Notes under the pieces: generated by a model
Seen by the model: only the letters and a program-made list of their open reading frames with translations
Databases searched by the model: none
Told to the model about the DNA's origin: nothing
Source: Amyelois transitella
Lineage: Eukaryota > Arthropoda > Insecta > Lepidoptera > Pyralidae
Length of the DNA: 64,000 nt
Direction: 5' to 3'
Assembly: GCF_032362555.1 (NCBI RefSeq)
Contig: NC_083519.1
Span: 1,815,501 to 1,879,500 of the forward strand
Position numbers and translations under genes: made by a program
Shown here: positions 38,001 through 43,034 of the stretch, piece by piece
Numbering within the stretch: the first letter of the stretch is position 1
How the letters are laid out: each line of letters opens with the position of its first letter

Positions 38001-41000
38001 AAACTAAACAAATATATTTATAACTACACAAAATATAAATTAAAATAATTATAATATACATACATAAAAACTACAATAGATACTTAATAATACTTTAAGT
38101 TAGATGTGCATTAAAATAATAAGATAGAAGATAATAAGTATATAAAGATGCCTGTATTTCCTACTTAAAGAAATTGACTATACTCATAGCATCGTAGGTA
38201 CAGTTGGTTTATGTTATCTCGTCTTCAATGTGGCCCAGGATTTCTCAAGCCTACTGAACTAGCGTTGGCACACCTCACGTCGACCTGATACACATTGAAT
38301 GTGGATATTTTATTTCCGGGAAAATTTAATTAGAAAAGAAAATGTGACTGATTAACATATATATATCAACGCACAGTATCAATTTTTGAATGAACTGGTG
38401 AATGGAGCGTTGCATGCCTTTATGACTCAGAAACTATCCAAAAAGACTCGTCTGGCTGTGCATAAAGGCGTGTTGTTCCCAACATTAATGTATCGGAGTG
38501 AAAGTTGGGTGTGGCAAAAGAAGCACGAAAGCAGAATAAATGCCGTAGAAATGAGAGCGTTAAGGAGTATGATCGCCGCGCTTGCATGAAGAGAGTTACG
38601 AATTGTGGATGAAGCGAAAGCAGTATGAAGAGATCGTGGCAAGTGGAAAGATGTATTCTCTGCCTACCCCTCCGGGAAATAGGCGTGATTTTATGTATGT
38701 AGAATCAACCGCTGGGTTAGGGCTGGAGATTATGTGGTTTAAGAGTGGCTTGCACTAAGGAAGTACTCACTGAATTCCTACGGGAAGGGAAATTTACAAA
38801 TTTTGGAGCTTAAAACGGACAGAGCCATTGGCGCACTATACTTATAGTGCCTACCTAATTAGGTACCTACATATTTTGGGCATTGAAGTATTTTTTCTTA
38901 AATTAATTTAAAGCCGCTTCTAGACCCTTTTCCAATTCTACATTATTGCAAGGGCAATTTCAGCTTACCTACAATAATTACTGTGAGTTTTGTCGACCAT
39001 GCCATGCCATATTTATTTTAACCCGATAAATTCACATTGCAATGGTTTTCAAAAGGTAAAAATACTTTTAATTATATTCTTGGTGTAGGTATTTATAAAC
39101 TTACTTCATGTAGCTTGTCAGCATAAGTCTTGTGACTGTTGACTGCACAAATATTATTGTCTTTACTTCCACGTAAGGGAAAACGACGTAAGTTTTAGGT
39201 AGGTATATGCATGTATCCACTGAATCTTCAGAGTAAAAAAAAATTGCATCCATAACCTTTATTATTATATTACAAATGTGACAGTGTGTTTGTTTGTTCG
39301 TGTTTCACTTCATAACCATTGAACTGATCTCCATGACATTTTTTATAAGTACATGTAGTGTAGAAAGACGTAGGGTACTTTTGGGCTGGATGGGCTAACA
39401 ACTTGTCAATTATTTTAATTTTAAATCTATTTTATTAAGCCTAACAGCTGAACGTATCCTATCAGTCTTTTAAGACTGCTTGCTCAGACTACCCCGCAAG
39501 GGATATAGACGGGATTATATGAATGAAACAATAATAGCAGTGAATCGTGTCTATTACGTATACATTATAGATTTAATTACTATCTATGGGTAGCGGGGCA
39601 TTATTTAAGTAATTGTGCAAGCGTGTCACAGTAACACGATACGATACCTAACTTCGTGACGGTAATCGGCGCTGGCGGTAATCGGAGTATTGTTTTATCG
39701 GCAGTAATGATCTGTTACTATCGACGCTCTTCACACGGAAACTACCTCTTTGTATCCGGAATTTCGAATGTCACTTAGACACTCGAAAGTCCGGGTGTCG
39801 AGAAATAAAAATACTGATCTTGCTTATCGACGAACGAATCCTCTTTGTGTTAACATTATAAAAAAAGTAGTATTTTATTGCCATGTGTTGGCAATACTGA
39901 TTTTGCTTTTTGACGTTTGAGTTAGCCGCGTTTTTTGGTGTCATTGAAAAAGGGAATTCGAGATACAAGATGTATTATTGTTATTTATTAAAGAAACGAC
40001 TGAGAAAGGAATTTTGATTGTATTGTAGCGGGAGCGATGATTCGGCTCGACCCCCACCAAAGGGAAGATTTTCCGCCAGGCTAGGTGTTATGCCTGGGGA
40101 ACCGCGGCTCCAACGATGTTGTCGGAGGTTGTAGATAGATATGCTCCAATCCGTGAAATCTTTGCTTGCGCGATTTAGGTTTTTCGCTGTTTTTTGACTG
40201 AAAGCGTCGCGCGATTTTATTTTTTATTTTTATAACTTGTGGAGTATAGATTTCGCCACAGTATAGTTTAGTATGTTAACATTTGTAACATTTAAACATC
40301 ATTTTTCTGGAGTTAGTTCCTACCACTATTCTCCTTTCAAGCGGACTTCGGAGTACGCCAATAACCACAACCTTATATTGGGTAGGTCAGGTTTTTACAA
40401 GAAGCGACTTCCGTCTTACCTCCGAAATCTTTGCAGGGAATTGAGATTCAAATAGTGATAGATTGCTAGCCCATAGCCTATAAGAGGAATCCTAAGTTTA
40501 TAAGCCAATTCCTTAGTCGCCTTTTACGATATTTATTTACACAAACAAACACACACACAAAAAACATAATGGGTTCAAATCCTCCAATGCGTAAAGTTCC
40601 AACTCTCAATACTTTGTACCATTGAAGAGTGAAATAATAAAATCTATTGCATATGAGAATCATATGCAATAGATTTTAGGTGCCCTGCCTTTTATCAGGT
40701 GCCGTGTGGTTCCCGGCACCAATACAAAAAAGAATAAGACCACTTCATCTCTTTCCCATGGATGTCGTAAAAGGCGACTAAGGGATAGGCTTACAAACTT
40801 GGGATTCATTGTTAGGCGATGGGCTAGCAACCTGTCACTATTTGAATCTCAATTCTATCATTAAGCCCAATAGCTGAACGTGGCCATTCAGTCTTTTCAA
40901 AACTGTTGGCTCTGTCTACCCCGCTAGGGATATAGACGTAACCATATGTATGTATGAGAATCATGTTTAGTAAACGCTAAAAGCCGTTAAAATACTAACT

Positions 41001-42933
41001 TTAACATTCCAGTCTTGTTGGCCATGCCGTAGCGCGCCCACTCCTCGACCTGACGACTGCTGGCCAGGCCTGGTGCCCAAGGTGGAGAGAGAGGAAGATC
41101 GGGAGCCCTGGAGGCTGCCTGACTTGCGGCCGACGCTGCACTACTTGCACGATAGAGGTGGGTTAAACAAGAGATCTTCTCAAATATTGTTTTAAAAACT
41201 ACATATTCCTATAAAGTCACGCATATCCCTTGCGGGGTAGACAGAGGCAACTTGAAAAGGCTAAAACTAGGCCACGTAAAAGGCGAAAGGCTTATAAACT
41301 TGTGATTCTTCTTTTAGGCGACAGGCTAGCAACCTGTCACTATTTGAATCTCAATTCTATCATTAAGCCAAACAGCTGAACGTGGCCTATCCAGTCGTTT
41401 TAAGACTGTTGGTTCTGTCTACTCCGCAAGGGATATAGAAGTGATAATAATACATATTATCACTTCTATATCCCTTGCGGACCCTTGCCCTCCAGACTTT
41501 TAGTTATTATTATATAATACATACATTATATAATAATAACTAAAAGTCTGGAGGAGGACATAGTGTACTTACCTTTCATCATGGTAATATCAAAGCTCTC
41601 GTAAGATTTGCGAACCTGAATTCTTTTGTAGGTTAGTAATCGCGCGGGCAGACCCTAGCGGGTGAAAGCTAGTTCTTAAATACACCCCGATTGCACGTTA
41701 TTAGGATTTGGCTTTAAATATCAATAAACTGCTAGATTTCTTCAAGAAAACTTTTAATAAGTACAACTAAACAATGACAATCACTTAATATCGCGTTCTC
41801 TGGTAAAAAAAAATGGCGCCGGTGGCCAACTTAGGAACTAAAACTTTCGTTCAAAAACGTAACTAAACTTTAATAAATGTGACCCATATAATTAATTTGC
41901 ATTAGCTACATCCCTGTTTGATGTCAGTATCGATTCCCGGTCGTCCCGAACGACAAATCCGCATTGGAGACTGCCAATTATCAACGCCCACACCAGTAAA
42001 TACAGAATTAGGTACAGACGATATAATAATTTCATCATACCAACTCGTAACGAATAAGTTCTGGGAATAAAATAAGACCTACATAGAAATCTTCGTGAAT
42101 TTTCTTTTTTATAATTTACTGTCAATTGGCTTCATTAACGTTTTATGACATTTTTTTTGGCTTGACCGATTCTCATGAAATTTTGTGAGCATATTGAGTA
42201 GGTCTGAAAATCGGCCAACATCTATTTTTCATACTCCTTAGTGATAAGGATTGTGCAGCCTTAACATTTTTTTTAACTATAAATTACTTCAAAATTATTT
42301 AAATGGCAAAACTACGTTTGCCGGGACAGCTAGTTTATTTATATATTTATGTACATCAAGGAAAAAAATAAAAATAGAACTTTATTTAGAATTTTATCTT
42401 ATCTTTGATTCTATCTTTGTACCTCAGAAAAAATAAAGGTACATTAAGTCGGTCAACGTTACTGAATTAACGCGCTATGATAGGTACTACTGTTGTAAGA
42501 AATATACATATTTATATTATTAACAAGAATTATAAATCTTCATTCCTTTAGTCATTTAAAAAGGTGGCCTTTGTGGCGCAGCGGTAGTACGCTTGTCTGT
42601 GACACTGGAGGTCCCGGGTTCGAATCCCAGCAGGGCATGATGAGAAAAGAATTTTCTCTGATTGGCGTGGGTTTTGGATGTTTATCTATATTCTATATAA
42701 GTAATTATTATAAAATATGTATAAGTAGTATCGTTGAGTTAGTATCTCGTAACACAAGTCTCTAACTTACTTCAAAGCTAACTCAATCTGTGTATGTCCC
42801 GTATATATATTTATTTATTTAAATATGATTTATTATTAATTTAAAAATAAATTTTATTCCAGAAAGAGACGGATGTGCGGCCTGCGTCGCCCCCTTGCCC
42901 CTGCTGCCTGCTCCCGCACCAGCGCCGCATTAG
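17002..42933 (+). CDS. fuss: Ski-family transcriptional co-repressor, fussel / SKOR (CORL) type
   Basis: Spliced model: 17002-17094, 17563-17788, 18412-18553, 18907-19161, 21809-21981, 22271-22394, 22856-23045, 41013-41157 and 42863-42933. Every junction is GT-AG and phase-consistent, giving 472 residues. Residues about 32-122 form a Ski/Sno/Dac domain (VLLYGVPIVSLVIEGVERLC, GITCVQCTPVQLEILRRAGA). Residues about 133-225 form the c-Ski SMAD4-binding domain with its zinc-ligand pattern (HHECAWGCRGAF, KCIKCAYCGLFFSPNKFIFH). Family members are nuclear, neuron-restricted co-repressors linked to TGF-beta/BMP signalling. The DNA-free arrangement and the AEHKAMQLSSKPNQV start fit the fussel/SKOR branch better than Ski, Sno or Dac. 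The middle is Pro/Ser/Arg-rich. I find no C-terminal coiled coil. The first six or seven exons are secure; the last two are supported only by splice signals and phase. The ATG lies one base after an acceptor, so a non-coding exon must lie upstream. Confidence 0.85.
17563..17788 (+). CDS. fuss: fuss coding exon 2 (Ski/Sno/Dac domain)
   Basis: Acceptor ATACCCAG, donor TGCG|GTAAGT, phase 0 to 1. It encodes most of the Ski/Sno/Dac fold, including ERLCLAQISNTLLKQFSYNE and the CVQC pair. Confidence 0.93.
18412..18553 (+). CDS. fuss: fuss coding exon 3 (end of Ski/Sno/Dac, start of SMAD4-binding domain)
   Basis: Acceptor TTCTACCAG, donor GCAAG|GTATTA. The first residues, GMITRREAERLCKSFLGDNA, complete the Ski/Sno/Dac helix region. 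HHECAWGCRGAFLPAR begins the zinc-binding SMAD4-interaction module. Confidence 0.93.
18907..19161 (+). CDS. fuss: fuss coding exon 4 (SMAD4-binding domain)
   Basis: Acceptor CTCACCCAG, donor GCTAG|GTTCGT (a weak donor). It encodes YNSSRAKCIKCAYCGLFFSP, FIFHSHRVGPGDKYVQPDAA and WRRHMKLSGTPPDEVVHAWE, the core of the domain and the following conserved helix, ending KRMLSAA. Confidence 0.93.
19661..19934 (-). repeat. SINE family A, full length, nested in the DNA transposon
   Basis: A complete copy with a five-unit CATA tail. It has a small ATGATGATTCAAGG-type insertion after the CGACATCCATG block. Its position inside the transposon shows that it arrived later. Confidence 0.88.
19990..20526 (-). 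CDS. transposon-associated protein of unknown function (partial)
   Basis: From the first ATG (20526-20524) the frame encodes 178 residues. The open frame extends upstream to 20586 only with a GTG start and through a lysine/phenylalanine homopolymer stretch. Motifs are MCKRTADQVIARGGDITDLK, a GTLAVHQV segment and a cysteine cluster SLSCFCNSQVCEHF. I remember similar KGT-hHQV...SCFC proteins as repeated, unnamed arthropod proteins linked to mobile elements. The element is too short for a full transposase, so this is probably a non-autonomous or decayed copy. I do not recognise a catalytic triad. The acidic end, IFTDSEGDDLPLSTFLRSEE, is followed by a stop. Confidence 0.5.
   Translation of the reverse strand: MQLEENFAKTRNYKDKAEFRKVISGKVVEVVVMAMCKRTADQVIARGGDITDLKDFAAVVRERCPSIQVNVIDECEVDGMNALIETNSHKSVAFKGTLAVHQVAGCTFLPNQLVMKSLSCFCNSQVCEHFKLGSVNYKSDVIDTPLNISAIFTDSEGDDLPLSTFLRSEEFVWLNMVC
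20899..20975. repeat. palindromic cluster of the transposon motif
   Basis: ATCAGTACCGTGGCGATACG and CGTCAGTTC on the left are mirrored by GAACTGACG and CACGGTACTGAT on the right, giving an imperfect hairpin of about 20-bp arms around 20930-20955. The outer word AAAATCATCAGTACC (20899) also recurs inverted at 21512-21526 (GGTACTGATGATTTT). The arrangement resembles arrays of transposase-binding sites. Confidence 0.6.
21809..21981 (+). CDS. fuss: fuss coding exon 5
   Basis: It encodes RVPMRRPETESGGEAKRSPA, PVPRLADYVWGARLPLPYAI and PWLKPTLWTP. The donor is CCAG|GTGAGA. Two in-frame acceptors exist: CACAG at 21808 (used here) and TTCAG at 21790, which would add SLKLCH. The WGARLPLPYAIPWLKP patch looks constrained compared with the Pro-rich residues around it. 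Confidence 0.85.
22271..22394 (+). CDS. fuss: fuss coding exon 6
   Basis: Acceptor TTGTCGTAG, donor AACAG|GTTGGT. It encodes GALTALSGVGAIEEPRAFRP, then VRHHLESPQLSPAMSPPRSP, Ser-Pro-rich at its end. Confidence 0.82.
22856..23045 (+). CDS. fuss: fuss coding exon 7 (RS/SP-rich)
   Basis: Acceptor TTTTCCTATCAG, donor GAGGTG|GTAAGT. It encodes a low-complexity run of RSP/SP units (RSRSPIASSPRRSRTPLRSP) and then an acidic tail, DRDSDESVDIETTEEDQHKE. If the donor is not used, the frame stops after VVS at 23054, so a short C-terminus is possible. Confidence 0.82.
23105..23365 (+). repeat. SINE family C, 3' part, decayed
   Basis: It shares ACATCGTGAGGAAACC, GGCCAGGTGGGAG, AAAAACCTGACTTATTCACT and CCAGGATCGTGGTTTCAGAC with the family C body. 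The tRNA-like head is gone. Confidence 0.55.
23400..24230. other. fuss intron, no feature recognised
   Basis: AT-rich intron sequence. The open stretch on the minus strand at 23719-23913 has no recognisable content. Confidence 0.35.
24234..24256. promoter_or_regulatory. inverted pair of Pho/YY1-like GCCATTTT sites
   Basis: GCCATTTT at 24238-24245 and AAAATGGC at 24249-24256 face each other across GTT, in a GC-rich patch in the fuss intron (GCGGGCGGCC before, GGCGGAC after). GCCAT is the core of the Pho/YY1 recognition sequence. Function is inference; an 8-bp inverted repeat can arise by chance. Confidence 0.3.
24576..24665 (+). repeat. SINE family B, head only, decayed
   Basis: It contains CGCCTTTGTGGCGCAACGGT, a shortened B-box region (GGGTTCGAATTCCGGC), CAGGGCATGATGAGAAACGA and then CGGATGTTTATCCATC. 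It stops where a family A copy begins. Confidence 0.65.
24688..24937 (-). repeat. SINE family A, full length, diverged
   Basis: Complete from the ATAATCACGTCTGTATTCCT tail end to GGTGCCGTGGACTAGACGGC. It directly abuts the truncated family B head. Confidence 0.82.
25060..25255. other. unique-looking, GC-richer intron patch
   Basis: This patch shows balanced composition with AATTAAC and CGTAATTA words (GTGCCGGAGCCTCTCTAATG, ACTGCCGTCGCTTCGTAATT), no repeat hallmark and no open frame. It is a candidate regulatory segment of the surrounding gene, judged by composition only. Confidence 0.25.
25282..25728. repeat. two SINE family A copies in inverted arrangement
   Basis: Positions 25282-25396 are a plus-strand 5' half (CACCGTGTGG to GGGATTCCACTTGTAGG). 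Positions 25398-25728 are a minus-strand copy (CGCGTCTATG to GTGTCGGGAACCACAAGGCG) interrupted near 25560-25650 by about 95 bp of unrelated sequence. The two abut, which creates an inverted repeat. Confidence 0.7.
26074..26338 (+). repeat. SINE family A, full length, decayed head
   Basis: The head is barely recognisable. From AACAGGACCACTCCATCTCG on, the match is clear. An ATTTCTC block near 26225 is duplicated, and the tail is ATACATATGTATT. Confidence 0.78.
26556..26706 (+). repeat. second Helitron-like short element
   Basis: It begins near CTACAAAGTGTGTTTGTTTG, contains ACTGATTTCCATGCAATTTA and ends CGGGGCCGCGGGCGAGAGCTAG, a GC-rich 3' end closing in CTAG. A 5' relative lies at 39275-39390. 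An inverted 3' end occurs at 27307-27345 and another 3' end near 41640-41675. Confidence 0.5.
26943..27125 (-). repeat. SINE family A, 3' two-thirds
   Basis: It runs from CATATAATCACGTCTATATC to TTATCTCTTAGTCGCCTTAG. The 5' third is replaced by unrelated sequence. Confidence 0.8.
27178..27270 (+). mobile_element. non-LTR element 3' end with (TCTA)n tail
   Basis: ATTCGTAGCATTGTCGAATAAACATTTTATCTATCTATCTATCTATT has the form of a LINE 3' terminus with an AATAAA-type signal and a microsatellite tail. No coding part is present. Confidence 0.4.
27573..27669 (+). repeat. SINE family A, 5' half of a copy split by the LINE
   Basis: GCCGTGTGGTTCGCGGCACC to CAATTAACTTGCGATT. It stops at the exact 5' border of the LINE. 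The matching 3' half resumes at 32520. Confidence 0.85.
28138..29265 (+). CDS. retrotransposon ORF1 protein with N-terminal PHD-like zinc finger
   Basis: 375 residues from ATG at 28138. The frame stays open to 27994, but only with a non-ATG start, so 28138 is chosen because MICLGC opens the domain. Residues 3-55 hold CLGC, CHIC, CYEC and CPYC pairs, a PHD/RING-like cysteine pattern reported for ORF1 of CR1-type elements. Residues about 160-225 are predicted coiled coil (LRLEIGGKDNLIKQLQSDLS, KTQNSLAKLQSKVNVMEKIS). The C-terminal part (LEIHEIPEIKNENLFELFKK, CRRVAQMNPSSTRPRNILVT) resembles the RNA-binding region of L1-like ORF1 proteins. It is presumed to bind the element's RNA. Confidence 0.82.
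   Translation: MICLGCKLALKDKNFLKCHICKSEYCYECLNITNDARMALTPEQIKSLSCPYCQNVTRRINNDDTPCRSRGLKNQTQSFNESMNISFGDAAQDITGNNNVTIHTESNFVNEPVTMDSISKLFDTKLAPDSTIMTNLRSALNKDIEKMVAKHVNMAIENLKSDFTSTTDFLAAEQNDLRLEIGGKDNLIKQLQSDLSKTQNSLAKLQSKVNVMEKISRDLNLEIHEIPEIKNENLFELFKKLCVCVHADISENDVKTCRRVAQMNPSSTRPRNILVTLSSQRLRDIFLSAVTRFNKANPKEKLASTHIGINGETRRIYVAEHLSPESKEIHSAARKFCRVKNYKFVWVRFGQIYVRKDEKSPAHHIKTINCLDKLL
29323..32220 (+). CDS. retrotransposon ORF2: apurinic-type endonuclease plus reverse transcriptase
   Basis: 965 residues. The N-terminal endonuclease spans about residues 4-235 (VYYQNVNRIRSKLSQFYQNL, CLTETNLN, YLVIGDFNIP, DKHHPALQIDI). The reverse transcriptase spans about residues 470-760 and shows WKTAHIIPIFKSGDKSRCEN, YRPISILSCFAKLFE, GFVKGRSTVTNLL, DFSKAFDKVNH, SGVPQGSHLGPLLF and the catalytic YADDLKIF. 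The C-terminal 200 residues include RRKCLRLLCYR-like thumb sequence. All catalytic residues that I can check are present and no stop interrupts the frame. The sequence pattern places it in the Jockey superfamily; the exact clade needs a tree. Confidence 0.93.
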   Translation: MLIMIKVYYQNVNRIRSKLSQFYQNLLNSDYDIVCLTETNLNSCIFDGEIVDSRYNIFRRDRSDTDSLKRDGGGVLLAVKKSFQIIRQACWDSSMEDIWITILPETCNASKLHICACYLPPELGCSKLDVYYTNCQNVLLNHCQEDRYLVIGDFNIPEYSPITQSADGLSHNLYAGNKLSLLQDLVSLCHLYQGNRVPNSNGRYLDLVLSSFESLTVNETVPLSLKDKHHPALQIDIPHQAHTVKSLNNKIRTQLNYAKCDYDMIKHELDSIDWSELLSSPDVDICTDIFYCKLFEIIKKYTPLTSVKSHKYPAWFSKPLIKCIEEKHKYHKLYKKYNNPRDYDTFSLLRARSKNMVGQCYRKYISSIEHSMPYNIKPFWKYINNRKGNVSMPHTMHFGNSSSSNGQGICELFSNYFGSVFVSDYQSGVPIPNDHGLNSHCAGSILCHVGVSEDDVLRAIESLDDGKGSGPDQVPPYFIKQCKKELCNPLRILFNKSLSCGIFPKRWKTAHIIPIFKSGDKSRCENYRPISILSCFAKLFESLVYSHLYNHFKLLISVNQHGFVKGRSTVTNLLVYKNYLCKSFATGGQVDSIYTDFSKAFDKVNHCLLKNKLASYGVHGCLLRWLVSYLSNRSQLITFKGFTSAPIDVPSGVPQGSHLGPLLFIVFINDLIEKLSCECLLYADDLKIFKTINSVNDCLLLQKNLNTVSNWCKENFMCLNISKCFVITFTNRQHRIINEYSINGQYLKRTNVIKDLGILFDERLTFRDHYQYITKKANQLLGFIFRSTKGFRHPRSLLYLFYTLVRSVLEYGSPIWSPHYDVHVDAIERVQRKCLRLLCYRLQLNRLGLDYEARLLKFNVQRLEARRSYFDLVFFYKIIHSIVDAPDLLSQVTLNIRYSARRSAQIGVFALQVYRNNTSFFNPIVRMARQCNEITKKFEEFDIFNPNLAAYSRILRNILYHKLPP
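32520..32682 (+). repeat. SINE family A, 3' half of the split copy
   Basis: GATTCTCTTTTTTGGCGATG to CCATATGTATGTATATA. It is the continuation of 27573-27669. Confidence 0.85.
32685..32765 (+). mobile_element. RTE-type LINE 3' scrap
   Basis: GAAGAAGTATGCAGGGATCG TGGTAAG and TTTCTGGGTAAGAGTGATTT match the LINE 3' end with a small deletion. Confidence 0.5.
32913..33359 (+). mobile_element. Helitron-like family H, nested tandem pair
   Basis: The first copy begins TCTATACTAATATTATAAAG at 32913 and is cut at 33083 after AAGGAGCAAAGAAT. A second copy starts TCTATACTAATATTATGAAT at 33084 and runs to CGGGCACCGCTAGT at 33359. The first therefore lacks its 3' end and the pair shares one terminus. Confidence 0.7.
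33555..33815. repeat. LINE scrap (+) followed by SINE family A 3' part (-)
   Basis: TGCCTTCCGGGAAAGAGGCG (33566-33590) is RTE-LINE 3' sequence on the plus strand. Positions 33655-33815 are a minus-strand family A piece from ATATAATCACTTCTATATCC to AGTTTATTAAGCTTGTCCC. Confidence 0.65.
34366..34587 (+). repeat. SINE family A, 5'-truncated
   Basis: AATAGGTCCACTCCATCTCG to GACGTGATTATAGGTAAGTA. The GGGATTC block is deleted (CAAACTTCTTTTAGGCGATG). Confidence 0.8.
34590..35095. other. no gene recognised
   Basis: A plus-strand open stretch at 34566-34898 has no recognisable domain and starts in the SINE tail. The patch 34720-34880 is GC-richer and may be unique non-coding DNA. Confidence 0.3.
35095..35235 (+). 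repeat. SINE family A, decayed 3' part
   Basis: GGCAACCTGTCACAATGTAA, AAGCCATCCTGCTGAACGTG and TCTGTCTACCCCGTAAGAGC remain in order. Confidence 0.6.
35240..37425. other. fuss intron, no gene recognised
   Basis: Mostly AT-rich. The patch 35330-35450 is strongly GC-rich (GGGCCACGGGGCCGGCCCCC, AGGGCCCGGGGTCCCGGGGG) and self-complementary in words, but has no frame. The plus-strand open stretch at 36843-37133 is hydrophobic and lacks any recognisable domain. Confidence 0.3.
37430..37548 (+). mobile_element. RTE-type LINE 3' fragment
   Basis: GAGCTTGCATTAAGAGAGTT, GAGATCGTGGCAAGTGGAAA, CTGCCTACCCCTCCGGGAAA and GGCGTGATTTTGTGTATGTA are collinear with 54280-54420. Confidence 0.72.
37880..38100. 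mobile_element. non-LTR element 3' end fragment
   Basis: CATTGCACAAAATACAAATG and GGCACTAATGCTAGAAGCAT TATTTACCAGTCAACCATTG are related to 43795-43870 (GGCGGACTTAATGCTAATGG CATTATCTACCATTGGG). This is consistent with minus-strand 3' ends of one LINE family. The coding part is absent. Confidence 0.4.
38370..38705 (+). mobile_element. RTE-type LINE: end of reverse transcriptase plus 3' end
   Basis: The open stretch from 38386 encodes KLSKKTRLAVHKGVLFPTLM YRSESWVWQKKHESRINAVE MRALRSMI, the typical C-terminal part of an RTE-type reverse transcriptase. A deletion then joins it to the 3' terminal LINE sequence (TGAAGAGAGTTACGAATTGT to GCGTGATTTTATGTATGTA). The copy is dead, but it shows that the 3' tail family belongs to a LINE. 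Confidence 0.75.
39275..39390 (+). repeat. 5' part of the second Helitron-like short element
   Basis: TTATATTACAAATGTGACAG, GTGTGTTTGTTTGTTCG and ACTGATCTCCATGACATT match the start of 26556-26706. The 3' end is missing. Confidence 0.45.
39390..39530 (+). repeat. SINE family A, 3' half
   Basis: GGATGGGCTAACAACTTGTC to CCCGCAAGGGATATAGACGG GATTATATGAATG. It abuts the previous element. Confidence 0.75.
39535..40370. other. fuss intron, no gene recognised
   Basis: The patch 40020-40140 (GGCTCGACCCCCACCAAAGG, GCCTGGGGAACCGCGGCTCC) is GC-rich and may be an unidentified repeat. Nothing else was recognised. Confidence 0.3.
40375..40535 (-). repeat. SINE family C scrap joined to SINE family A part
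   Basis: Positions 40375-40438 match the minus strand of the family C body (GTCAGGTTTTTACAAGAAGC GACTTCC). Positions 40438-40535 are the middle of a minus-strand family A copy (ATTGAGATTCAAATAGTGAT to GTCGCCTTTTACGATATT). The second interrupted the first. Confidence 0.6.
40638..40678. repeat. perfect 19-bp hairpin
   Basis: TAAAATCTATTGCATATGA (40638-40656) and its exact reverse complement (40660-40678) are separated by GAA. No repeat family explains it. Confidence 0.8.
40699..40956 (+). repeat. SINE family A, full length
   Basis: GGTGCCGTGTGGTTCCCGGC to ACCATATGTATGTATG. It is nearly consensus and so probably young. Confidence 0.88.
41013..41157 (+). CDS. fuss: fuss coding exon 8 (tentative)
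   Basis: Acceptor TTAACATTCCAG, donor GATAGAG|GTGGGT, phase 0 to 1. It encodes SCWPCRSAPTPRPDDCWPGL, then VPKVEREEDREPWRLPDLRP and TLHYLHDR. It is GC-rich and stands out from its surroundings, like the other exons. Joining to exon 7 is based on phase and on the lack of another gene, so its place in fuss is likely but not proved. Confidence 0.65.
41215..41445. repeat. SINE family A, inverted partial pair
   Basis: Positions 41215-41275 are a minus-strand tail part (AGTCACGCATATCCCTTGCG). From 41276 a plus-strand copy starts at AAAAGGCGAAAGGCTTATAA and runs to GGGATATAGAAGTGATAATA, where it merges into the hairpin below. Confidence 0.75.
41424..41480. repeat. perfect 26-bp hairpin on a SINE tail
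   Basis: CCGCAAGGGATATAGAAGTG to 41449 is followed by ATACA and then its exact reverse complement (41455-41480). The arm is the 3' end of the family A copy, so the SINE tail is copied back on itself. Confidence 0.85.
41489..41554. repeat. perfect 30-bp hairpin
   Basis: CCTCCAGACTTTTAGTTATT to 41518, then a six-base loop ACATAC, then the exact reverse complement (41525-41554). It starts 8 bp after the previous hairpin and is unrelated to it in sequence. Confidence 0.88.
41560..42560. other. fuss intron, no gene recognised
   Basis: A Helitron-like 3' end lies near 41640-41675 (GCGCGGGCAGACCCTAGCGG, GAAAGCTAGT). The minus-strand stretch 42030-41892 reads as a hydrophobic peptide, but the frame opens without an upstream ATG or promoter, so no gene is called. 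Confidence 0.35.
42563..42822 (+). repeat. tRNA-headed SINE, family B, full length
   Basis: The best-preserved copy: GGCCTTTGTGGCGCAGCGGT, B box GGGTTCGAATCCC, CAGGGCATGATGAGAAAAGA, and an end at ATTTATTTATTTAAAT after GTGTATGTCCCGTATATA. It ends 40 bp before the acceptor of the last fuss exon. Confidence 0.85.
42863..42933 (+). CDS. fuss: fuss last coding exon (tentative)
   Basis: The acceptor TTTTATTCCAG follows a pyrimidine-rich tract. In the phase set by exon 8 it encodes ERDGCAACVAPLPLLPAPAP APH and a TAG stop. The Ala-Pro repeat ending is low complexity, so homology cannot be judged by eye. A possible AATAAA lies at 43027. Confidence 0.6.
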
Positions 42934-43026
42934 TATTTCATAAATATATAAATTAAAAAAAAACTCAAATCTATTGTAGGATCCTATCATTTAGCAGCCT
43001 TATTATAAACCTTTATTAAAATTCGA

Positions 43027-43032
43027 AATAAA
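43027..43032 (+). terminator. candidate poly(A) signal of fuss
   Basis: AATAAA about 95 bp after the stop codon. Such words are common in AT-rich DNA, so confidence is low. Confidence 0.3.
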
Positions 43033-43034
43033 TT

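Noticed and set aside
41892..42030. Possible small secreted peptide on the minus strand (MMKLLYRLYLILYLLVWALI)
   Set aside because: Hydrophobic AT-rich stretch in an intron, with no promoter, splice or poly(A) support; low-complexity Leu/Tyr content is expected by chance here.
42563..42640. tRNA gene on the plus strand
   Set aside because: Same reason: a tRNA-derived SINE with a conserved non-tRNA body and an ATTT tail.
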